Shown: positions 1-9,637 of the stretch, piece after piece | How the letters are laid out: the number at the start of each line of letters is the position of its first letter | Numbering within the stretch: position 1 is the first letter of the stretch | Source: Adineta steineri | Lineage: Eukaryota; Rotifera; Eurotatoria; Adinetida; Adinetidae | Assembly (NCBI GenBank): GCA_905250115.1 | Contig: CAJNOI010000050.1 | Location: 310,706 to 374,705 of the forward strand | Reading direction: 5' to 3' | Length of the DNA stretch: 64,000 bases | Notes under the pieces: generated by a model | Database searches by the model: none | Told to the model about the DNA's origin: nothing | The model's input: only the letters and a program-made list of their open reading frames with translations | Program-made: the position numbers and the translations under genes

Positions 1-665
1 ACAGCTGCGATTGTTAATGGTCCGTTACATAGCATACGATTACACTTGATTGTCATCATTGCAAAGTTACCGGAATCATAAATATGAATACTAGCTGATT
101 CACGAGTATTATACAGACATAAACGTCTATAAAACTTATGTTTAATAAGATCATCGATAATCTGACAAGAACCAGACATTCCAGGTACAGTACATTGATG
201 AACATCATCATTTATATCAAAACAAGCTAAGTTTTCCGATGATGCAAATTTATCATGTAATAATCGTTGTAAATCAAAATAAATACTTGATACATTATAA
301 GATCGTTGTGTCATTTGAATAATTTTTTGTTCAGCAAAATTACGAGCACAATTATCTGTTTCTTTACATACATGATGAATATCATAAGAAAAAAAATTAT
401 TCTTAGCTGTTTCAATCATCATCGATTGTTTATTATCACCAGCATTGGCAATATATAATGATTCACCAGTAAATGTAACACTATAATTTTTACGATTATA
501 CCAAAATATAAGTTTAACTGAACAACGATTCGCTGTGATAGAAATACAGTTTGATGGTAAAATAAATGGTTGAGACATTGAATAATTCATTGAACAATTA
601 TCTATACATTGTAAGTTATAAGCTAATTTGAAAGCAGATACGAACAACACTAGAAAAAACATCAT
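1..665 (-). CDS. Unrecognised secreted protein, N-terminal part (runs off the window)
   Basis: An open frame starts at the ATG at 665-663 and stays open to the window edge, giving about 221 codons without a stop. It begins with a hydrophobic signal-peptide-like stretch (MMFFLVLFVSAFKLAYN). A cysteine-containing extracellular-type sequence follows, with CIDNCS, CNRMLCNG and several N-x-S/T sites. Codon use matches the other genes here. A second ATG lies directly after the first. An acceptor-like site (CTAACAG on the sense strand) lies about 10 nt upstream of the ATG, so the mRNA 5' end may be spliced or trans-spliced there. I do not recognise the family. It looks like a secreted or membrane-anchored ectodomain, and the C-terminus is outside the window. 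A second possible start cannot be excluded, but the signal peptide supports this one. Confidence 0.6.
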   Translation of the reverse strand, partial: MMFFLVLFVSAFKLAYNLQCIDNCSMNYSMSQPFILPSNCISITANRCSVKLIFWYNRKNYSVTFTGESLYIANAGDNKQSMMIETAKNNFFSYDIHHVCKETDNCARNFAEQKIIQMTQRSYNVSSIYFDLQRLLHDKFASSENLACFDINDDVHQCTVPGMSGSCQIIDDLIKHKFYRRLCLYNTRESASIHIYDSGNFAMMTIKCNRMLCNGPLTIAA

Positions 666-3272
666 TATCTCATTCTGTTAGCGACAGAAATGGACATGCC
701 TTTATATCGTTAGTGTTCTAAAGAGAATACACGTAAACATAACCAGTTTGTATATTATTGTAGAAAGACATTTTTGCTACTTTCGAGCATGTTATGATAT
801 TAATATCTAGCAAAATAGCCTCGATAAAAATACGAAAAAGAATTATATTTTCTAACATCGTAATGATCTAGTTTGGTCATTATATTAGATTTCTGTTTTT
901 TCTATTAACAACAATAATACATTCTGCCGAGAATAAACTGTCGCCAACTAACAAAGAATATTTTATCTATTTCTGTAAAGTGTAAAATAAATTATTCAAT
1001 AAAATATTATATAATACCCCTTGCATCAAAAGAAAAACCTATTACATCAAATTCAATTAGAAAAGAAAACACTATGTACGATCTATAGTATTCTAATTGC
1101 ACTAGCATATATTAATACTCTTTTTAAAAGGTTGAACTCTAGTTTATCTTTTTGTTTGAATTACAGATAGTTTGTTTTTCTAATGAACATTTATGTCTCA
1201 TTAGTTTTTGATATTGATATGAAAAGATTAATATCTTGTCGTCTCATCGACAATTTGATTAATATTGAAATTAAATATATTTACAACATAGATTGTCCTT
1301 CTGAACAACTTTATCAATTGATCAATCATAAAGTATTATTATCATTATGAAATATTGAAATTATATACATGAGGTGTATATATTAAAAACCTTGAAGCAA
1401 CGATAGTGACAATGGCGGGTATTTGAAATATGATGCAATAGTGAAAGGTTGTATATTAAGCTGTAGTACGTCGGCAAGACAAGAAGAAGAAGAAGAAGAA
1501 AAGAAAATCCAACTTGTCTATTTCGATTAAGCTTTGATCAGTAAAAGGTTGTCGTTCTTTTTCTTTCTGTTTGTCACTCAATATAATTTGAACAGTGGTA
1601 AACTGAATGTCATTATACTTTGACATTCACTTTGAGTATCATACAACAAAAGGATAAAAGATACAAAAATAATTATTATCAATATTTAATCTTATATAAG
1701 GTATGTTATGGTGTTTTTTAAGTAGTTACTCTTAACAAATAAAACAGAAGAAGAAGAAAAAATTCAGTCCGTCAAATATTTGAGCTGCGACAACAATCGT
1801 TTGTGAAATGTCAAGACAGAATACATTGGCATGTCTCTCGTCTGAATGATAGACAGACGAGACTTTGTTGAGATAAATAGTATGGCCAATGCACACAAAA
1901 ACACATAACGGAACCTTAATAACTAACTGTAGAGAAAAAGAAATAACAAGGAAGGAAAGAACTCTTAGCATGTCACAATGGTATAGGTCAGCTGCTTGAT
2001 GTTCGCATTACTAGAGATTATATAATCAACCGAGATACCATAATTCTTCACACAGGATAGAAAAGAAGAGACAGAGAACATCAAGGATTTCAGTGACATT
2101 ATTCTACAAATAATTTTTATTTCAGTAATTGATCTGACCGATGACAGATGGTGCAGAAACACCCGTAATCGATTAATATCAATAACGACTAGATAGTTAG
2201 CAATAGTGATTGTGTTATTTTCTCATTATACGTGTTAACAATTGACTTATTTTTATTGTCTTTTATTGAATTAGATAAATGAGTGATCTTAGTGACTATT
2301 TACTTGACAAAATTGACATTTATTAATATTATGTGTGTCTGTCTCAAATCAAAAGAAGTCTTATAATTATAAAGTAAGTAATACAAAATAGTATGAAATT
2401 TGCGTGTATTTATATATCAAGATGTGAATCAATGATTGATTGACATGAAATAGATATTTAAAAATTTATTTATTTCATTGTGCGTGTGAGTAAATAATCA
2501 ATACTATAAACATTTATGTCACTCGACAGGTAATTAATATCTCAAGTGGCAATATGTTTTCTTTGCTTAAGAATTGTTTTATTGTTTTTCAATTATTATT
2601 ATCAGATAAGAATGCTTGAGTTACGAAAGAAAAGAAAATATTTTTGCATAAATTCCCTTCATTATCTACATCTACATATACTATAGGCGACACCAATTGA
2701 CTGAAGGTATTTAATCGAAGTTGTATATAAACAAAGAACAACATCCGAACAATATAATTTAAGAAATTAATAAAAGATATCAACTTCAGAATATATATTT
2801 ATATATTTCTTTTTCTTTTTTTTCTCTGCTTCATTTTTTTTCTTCTTCTCCTTCTTCTTCTTCTTCGTCTTACTCTCACATGATCCGTTAGTTTAGTTTT
2901 GTTAATCAGAAAGGAATGCAATGTGACGCTGACAGAAGCGCAGAACGTCTTATAACGGAAGAAGGGCGTCGATCAAGAGAAAAAGAGGGCGAAAGAAAGT
3001 AATAGATGCTAGAAAAATATCGTCGACGAGATTGTTTTGCGAGTTGGCGGGTAAAGATATGTATAATAAGAACATGCGTGTCGAAATAGTTGATCACAAG
3101 ATTCTAACCACCATCACTATCGTTGTTATATCTGCATTTTCTTGTCGACATTCCATAACATTCTTTATGTTGGCGTCTGAAAATCAAGATCACATACATA
3201 GATAGCAGATCCTAATACTATCGGCTGTATATTATCGTTATTATTTTTATTAATATTATCATTTGATTCATT
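666..3272. other. Intergenic region between divergent genes
   Basis: AT-rich spacer between the secreted-protein gene on the minus strand and the MATH-BTB gene on the plus strand, so it should carry both promoters. I see short simple repeats: an AGA tract near 1480-1500 and a long pyrimidine tract at about 2805-2875. A less AT-rich block lies at about 2920-3060. The short open frames here have neither gene-like codon use nor splice context. I see no gene. Confidence 0.5.
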
Positions 3273-5226
3273 ATGACAACAAATGATCAGATTGAATTCT
3301 ATGAGCATGAAGAAGAAGTAGCAGATGTAATTGTCGATTTGTCAAGATTCACCTTCTCGAGAGACAGCATGAAGCGACAGACGTAAGATTGATTAACCTT
3401 TCAATCTATATTATACGATAGGAACACGTATATCGTGCTAATTATGTGTCTGTATTGTCTACTTATATATATATTTAGGTGTCTTCGTATCTGTTCACAA
3501 CCCACCATCTCAGTGTCATCCGCCGTCTCCTGTATTTTTCTCTCTTATTCTCTCTTTTCTTCTCTTTCATCTCTTTCTTTCATTTTTTTTTCTTTGTACG
3601 TTCAAAAAAAAGGCATAGGACGACAGCTACTAAGAGAAGGAAGAGAGTAATATAGTAAAGAGCGTATGCGCTCACTCGAGCGTTCGATCGTCGCGTCCTG
3701 TATATAAGCAACACTCACAGAAAAAAGAAAAGCTCGTCTGTTATTTTGTCTGTGTTGTTTTCCTGTGACTCTCTCTCTCTCTCTCACTTTTTTCCACGAG
3801 TTCAGAAAAAAAAGAACAAGAAACGAAGTACAATGCGAGCAAAGCAAAAACGAGTCACGTAAGCCATTAGATTTATACATGTTCTTTTCTTAACAATATA
3901 TATATATATATGAATTACATAATTCCCAGCGTTCACTTTCCTTATTTATTTATATATTTAATCTTTTTTTTTCTTCTTGCTTTTTATAGTATGTACAATA
4001 CAGTAATAAAATCTTCGTCAAGTCTTTCCTTGGCTTCCAACGAATCAGCATCAGGTGGAACATCGAATTCAAATTTCTTACCAAATATGCGTAATGATTA
4101 TAGTCTTGATAGTGTTTGTTGTACCAAACGAACTCTACATTCATTTTCACACATGTGGATTGTAGAAAATTTTTCATCCTATCTTGAAGATCCAGAACCC
4201 ATTATTTGTTTATCATCATCACCATTCAGTCCCGTATCAGGTGTGAGTGCTGCAACACAATGGCGTCTTGTATGTTATCCAAAAGGCAATTATGGTGCAT
4301 CATCAAATTATATGTCAATATTTCTTGAATATATTAAAGGTGAACGTGATATAAAAGCTAAAGCTGAATATTCACTTGTAAATCGTAAATGTGAATTAAC
4401 AGAAATGCGTAAAGATGCACAATTTTCTGTTTATAAATGTGGTAATTCACGTGGTTTTATTAATTATGTTAAATATGATACATTAACATTACTCGAGAAT
4501 GATACACTCGATGATGATAAACTTAAAATTTATGTTCGTATTACAATTATGGATGATGCTATAACTGAAGAAACAAAATATCAAGAATTTGATGATGCTG
4601 AAAGTATTAATTTTACAACGCGTGGTCTCGAAGGACTTGTACGTGATTTTAGTCAATTATTAATTCATTCACCATCAAAAATGAGCGATATTAAAATTAA
4701 AGTTAATACAATTCCATCACATAATTCACATCCAATTGAATCTATTGATGATTCAAATTCATCTATTGGTACTTTTAGTGCTCATAAATTAATTCTTGCT
4801 GCTCGTTCACCTGTATTTGCAGCTATGTTTTCAAATTGTACATTAGAAAATACAACAAATACTATTGAAATAAATGATTTACGTCCTGAAACAATTCAAT
4901 CAATGCTTGAATATATTTATACTGGTAAAGTTAATGATATTAAAAAATCGACAGTTGAATTATATCGTTGTGCCGATAAATATCAATTAGAAGACTTACG
5001 TTTACAAGCTGAAATGGCTTTAATGAGTTCGATATCAATAGATACAAGTGCAGAAATATTATTACTTGCTGATCAACATCATTCAAAAGATCTTAAATCT
5101 CGTGTTATACAATTTATTGTCGGTGGAAATCTTAAGGCTATAACACAAACTGAAGGTTGGCATAAATATGTTGCATGCATTCCAGATTTAGTTACGGAAG
5201 TTATACAAGCAACAACTCTTGAATAA
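3273..5226 (+). CDS. MATH-BTB protein, SPOP/roadkill-like Cullin-3 adaptor
   Basis: The large exon (3990-5226) encodes a MATH domain (from HMWIVENFSSY to DDDKLKIYVRI) followed by a BTB/POZ domain (FSAHKLILAARSPVFAAMF, then MLEYIYTGKV) and a short BACK-like tail. This is the SPOP order: MATH binds substrates and BTB binds Cullin-3, so the likely role is substrate recruitment for ubiquitination. The exon begins after an acceptor (tttttatag at 3981-3989). One upstream coding exon, 3273-3382, starts with an ATG preceded by an in-frame TGA and ends AC|GTAAGA in phase 2, which joins in frame to 3990. A second candidate first exon lies at 3833-3858. If neither is used, the first ATG in the large exon is at 3991. 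The C-terminus lacks the basic tail of vertebrate SPOP. The serine-rich linker before MATH is not conserved. Confidence 0.88.
3769..3787. repeat. CT microsatellite upstream of MATH-BTB exon 1b
   Basis: A pure CT run within a wider pyrimidine-rich stretch that also includes about 3537-3595. It lies just upstream of the second candidate first exon, so it may be part of a promoter or 5' UTR. Confidence 0.8.
3833..3858 (+). other. Alternative first coding exon of the MATH-BTB gene
   Basis: ATG CGA GCA AAG CAA AAA CGA GTC AC is followed by GTAAGC. The phase-2 end (AC) joins to the T at 3990 and gives MRAKQKRV-T-MYNT in frame. The alternative exon at 3273-3382 ends in the same two bases and phase. 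A CT microsatellite precedes this exon. Confidence 0.45.
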
Positions 5227-5679
5227 AAGAGGAGAGAGAAAAAAGAAAATACATTAAACTTAAATGTAAACCTTGATAACTCCATCTGTTTCGTTCTCTT
5301 TTTTTTTCTTTTCTTCGGTAATACCTAGTCAACCTCATATTATATGTATTTAACAAGGACAGACTATCAATGTACAGTTTCTTTTTTCATTTCTTTTTTT
5401 TTTTATATTCGAAATCTGTTTTTTTATTTTCCTGCTATGATTGATTCATTGTTTATCCTTCAGTTTTAATAAAAATAAATACTAATTATATGAACATTGA
5501 CTGAAAAAAACGATGAGACCAAGGTCATTGTCGAATGTTTGTTATTTATTATATAGATAAGGTCCTTAGCCGAAGGTGACTAACTGGAGTAATCAGTTTT
5601 TATACTGATATGCTTGGATGAACATGGTGTAAAAGAGAAGAAGAAGAAGAAAAAAGGAATTTACTAGAAATGTCTAGTT
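5227..5679. other. 3' ends of two convergent genes
   Basis: Spacer between the stop of the MATH-BTB gene (+) and the stop of the CCDC149 gene (-). It holds the 3' UTRs of both. AATAAA occurs on the plus strand at 5468-5473 and on the minus strand (TTTATT at 5545-5550), so the two transcripts may end close together. No gene is seen. Confidence 0.6.
5468..5473 (+). terminator. Candidate polyadenylation signal of the MATH-BTB gene
   Basis: AATAAA about 240 nt after the stop codon, followed by a second overlapping A-rich AAATAAAT. This is a position-based call. Confidence 0.4.
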
Positions 5680-8600
5680 TTAACATGTAAGATTAGCAGC
5701 TGTTGAATTTGAATTTGTTACGTTTGTAGATTGTGATCGATCGTTATTCTTATCTGAAAGTGAAGATGTAACTGTACTGAGAAGATTATGTAAATGTTCA
5801 ATTTCATCTCCACTTGCGCCATGATCATCATCATCGAGATTTGATGTTAACTCTACAAAAAACTTTCTTTAAATTTATTTAAGTGAAAAACAGAAACATA
5901 CGTTCAGTTAAAGATATTGTTCGATTTGGTGGTGGAATTAAATCTGTTTCTTCTAAATAAGCAAGTGATGTTGTTAATGTTGGTGATTGCAATGGATCAT
6001 CCATTTCTAAATCGACACTATCCGATTTATTGCGTATTTTTCTTGATTGATGACATTCAAGTGTACTCTTGATTAATGTTGGTGTATGATGTTTAATTCC
6101 TTTTATTTTATTAGTAATATCTTCATCAGATACTCGATTTGATAATGGTGGTGAAGTTGCCCATGATGATGAAAAACTAAATATTTGAGTTGGAGAAATT
6201 TGTTGTTGTTGATCATCAAGACTGTTTATAAATTGTGATGTTGCACTATCGAGAATAGGTGGAGTCGGTGTTCGATCAAGTAAATTGATTAATGTATTTG
6301 TTTGATCTAAGAAAATATAGATTATTTATTTTAGAATATTTTTTATATAGACATGTATTAACAAGACTAATCTTTGAAATTATTAATTGGTTTTTATGTA
6401 AAAGCATACATGATTATATGTATTTCATTGCGTTGATTTTGAATAATAAGCTTTCGAGAAGCCTTAGACATTCCACGATTCAATGCCATAACTGTTAACT
6501 ATATGTATATAAAGTTTTTCTTCCATTAAATCCAATTTCTGATTAGTCACCCAGAAATACTGGACAAAATATCAACAAAAATATGTTTTAATAAGCATTT
6601 TAACCTTGAATTTCTAATACTAAATCGATATCGTTTAGGTATAGAAAAGAAAAGCAATGCATACAAATAAATATCCTTTATGTAATTTTCTTTCCTCTAA
6701 TGCTATAATTTGTTTATAGAAACTTCTAATTAACGTACTTATAATTTCAAATCAGCAGAATGAAATACTTCTATTAAAAATTCGCATAAGATAAACTATA
6801 ACTATATGAGAGACAGTGGCGGATTTAGGGGGGCGATCGTCCCTTCCAAAATCCTAGATCCGCCACTGATGAGAGAGTTCTACTATAAAGAACTTAATTC
6901 CGTTTGATATAGTTCTTCACACAATCAACTATTTCGCATTCAAATTGGCTTCTAATAGTTATTTTTTATGGATTCGACACATATGACAGTATTCTATCTA
7001 TAGACAATGTAACAATTATATTAATATCTTACCGGATTTTGAACTGAAACTAGTTTCAGCTAGTAGTTTTTCTAATTCAGCTACACGATTAGCCAATACT
7101 CTATTATATAAGAAACAAAAAACAAAACATGATTTTCTATATGTATTAATTTAACATACTTATTTGTTTTTCGTTGATGTGTAATAGTAACATTTTTATC
7201 CTTGAGATTTTCATATAAAGCTTCAGCAATTGATCTTAAATCATTATCTATTTCAGGAGAAGCTGGAACAAGATAACTTTGTTTAAGAAGATTTTGTACT
7301 AAAATATTAAAAAGTTCTTATATTTAATAATAAGAAATTAACGTTTAAATAACCTTGTTTATGAGTAAGTACAGTTCCTGATGATTGTACCTTTCCTAAA
7401 CGATTATATGCTGAACGATGAGTTTGTAAAAGATCCTTAAAATAAAAATCATTTAAAAATATTTCATAAAAAAATATTTTAATAACTTTATATTTCGATG
7501 CATTTGCTAAAGCATAATTTTTTTCTTGAACTAATTCATTCATTTTTACTTTTAAATATCTAAATAAAATAAAATATTGTTAAAATATGAATATTTTTTA
7601 TTAAATATACCGATTTTCTGAAAGAATATGTTCGATATCAATAACATGTTTTTCATTTCCATTTAACATTTTATTTAATTCTTGATTAAGTTTAGAATAT
7701 TTTGTTTTGAATGAATCACGTTCAATTTCAAGTTCTTCCTTCTGACAAACAATTAGTTTTAAATCATTATCAAGTTGATTTATCTAAACGAAAAAATATG
7801 AAATAATCGAATGGGATTACAAAAAACTGATTTACTCTTTCATTTGCTTGTTCTAAATGTTTTAATAAAATATTTTGTTGATCATTAGTGTCTTTATTTG
7901 ATGAATTAGAATTATCATCTGTTGTATTTTGATTACTATTATTACGAGCTCGATGACGTTTTTGACGAAAAATCTAAATAAGATTAATTATTGTTTTTTT
8001 CTTCGGAATTATAATGTAAATATTAATTTACCATTAAATCCCCTTTGACATCATTAAGTTCTCGTGTAAGTTCATCAATTTTAGTTTGTAATAATTCTTT
8101 TTCATCTTGAACATTTTTTAAAGCAGATTTTAATAGTTGAATGGTTGGCTAGATCAATTATAAGAGGAAATTTTCTTAATCATGAAAAGAAAAATCCACG
8201 AAGCTAGAAATTGGATTAGTAGAAAGAATCAATTTTTTAGCATGCCTTTATTAGTGCATTAATATTCTATCACAAACCTCACTTTCCTTAAATAAATTAT
8301 TTTCATTCTGAATATATTATAAATATAGTATTTTATTGAAATTATACAATATTAAATTACTTACATCATTTGGATGTTCATATACAGCAGTGGAATGATG
8401 AAATGGAATGAGAGTGTCGTTCTAAATAAATAAATATATATATCATTTTTTAATTCATGTTATATAATCGAATAGCGACTACTGATTAACGCCCTAGGGA
8501 ACAACAGCGGACTTCAAGAGATTTCATGAGATTTCATGCATGAAGTCTCTGTTGTGTTCTCCTTGTTAACACCCCTGAACTCACTATCCGCTACAATCAA

Positions 8601-9529
8601 CTTTCTCAATAATATTGCCGAATCAATAAGTAAAATTTGTCAATCTTGAGAGTGCTGCGAAAAGGTATTCCTAACTTTATCTCCACAATAAAAACTGAAA
8701 TATCTCAAAAATTGTGTAGCTATTCAGGAATATCATTAGTATGATCGTATGGTAATGCAAAAGTGGCGAAAACCGATTCACCGTAGCTAAACGAAAACCG
8801 GTACGGATTGATAGCTACAGCAGAGTGAATGTTGCCTCGCGGTGTATATGACACACACTCAGTCTTAATATATCTATTTCAATATTGTTTTTCTTCAGAT
8901 AAGGCGTCAAAATGCGTTACTTTGAACTTTAATACTTTATTATAGTGTTTTTTAACTCGAAGGAGTCACTTAAAGCTGTGAATATTGGCGAATCTCTTAA
9001 AATATTGACAAATATCAGTTTAAACGGCTTCCATTTCACCAGTTCGCCGGTATAGAGATTAATGATCGTCACCGTTACCTCCCTAGATATCATCTTGGAT
9101 TATTTGTAGAATAATACTTGAATTAGACTGTACTGTTATTTAACGATGCACAAGATTTCCTTGAATAAACACATAGGAAACTGCTAAAGAATACTATGCA
9201 TTGATCTGTTTGTAACCCATTGAGAACCGAAGAGAAAAAGCTCTTGGATGTTTTCAAATAAATTCACCTTATTATTCAATTGTCTTTTAAGTTGTACACT
9301 TTTTTCTTGTAAACCATCAGCCAATGATTTAAATTGATCACGTTCATGTTTTAATGTTTCTAATTCATTAATTAATATTGCAAATGCTTTTGTTTTACTA
9401 TCTAATTTTTTTTGTAAAATTTGTATCTATCAATAAAAAAATCAAAAAGTAAATATATTTCAAATAATTATTGCTAATAGAACATACTTCACTATTTAAA
9501 GTATCAATTTGTTGCTGTTTGCCACTCAT
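5680..9529 (-). CDS. CCDC149: CCDC149 family coiled-coil protein
   Basis: I traced about 13 exons that join in frame from the ATG at 9529-9527 to the TAA at 5682-5680, giving roughly 540 residues. Segments match the CCDC149 family in order: the N-terminal LDSKTKAFAILINELET; the middle KLNQELNKMLNGNEKHVIDI before a YLKVKMNEL exon; then DLRSIAEALYENLKDKN followed by [20 protein letters not shown], where vertebrate CCDC149 has [20 protein letters not shown]. Most of the protein is predicted coiled coil. The last two exons are a Ser/Thr/Pro-rich tail without known domains. The function of the family is poorly known. A strong acceptor lies directly before the start region, and torsin ends only 108 bp upstream. 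Two long introns (about 6307-7034 and 8421-9266) carry inserted miniature elements. Confidence 0.87.
6814..6868. mobile_element. 55-bp hAT-type MITE with 8-bp target site duplication
   Basis: The element starts CAGTGGCGGATTTAGG and ends with the inverse of CAGTGGCGGATCTAGG, so it is almost only terminal repeats. It is flanked by perfect 8-bp direct repeats ATGAGAGA at 6806-6813 and 6869-6876. CAGTGGCGGAT ends and an 8-bp duplication are hallmarks of hAT transposons. It sits in an intron of the CCDC149 gene and encodes nothing. Confidence 0.88.
8490..8565. mobile_element. 76-bp hairpin flanked by TTAA (piggyBac-like MITE candidate)
   Basis: TTAA occurs at 8486-8489 and again at 8566-8569. Between them the sequence folds back on itself: the left arm GAACAACAGCGGACTTCA pairs with the inverse of the right arm (GAACACAACAGAGACTTCA when reversed). 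TTAA duplications are typical of piggyBac elements. The outermost bases match poorly, so the family is tentative. It lies in a long CCDC149 intron. Confidence 0.5.
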
Positions 9530-9637
9530 TGCATCTACAATGAAAAGTATAACAACTATTTATTTAACTTTCGATCACAAAAATAAACAGTAAACTTGTA
9601 TAGTTTATTGATTGAATATAAACAAAACAACAAAAAA

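Noticed and set aside
1732-3097. Minus-strand frames upstream of the MATH-BTB gene
   Set aside because: They are low-complexity or repeat-derived with no gene-like codon use.
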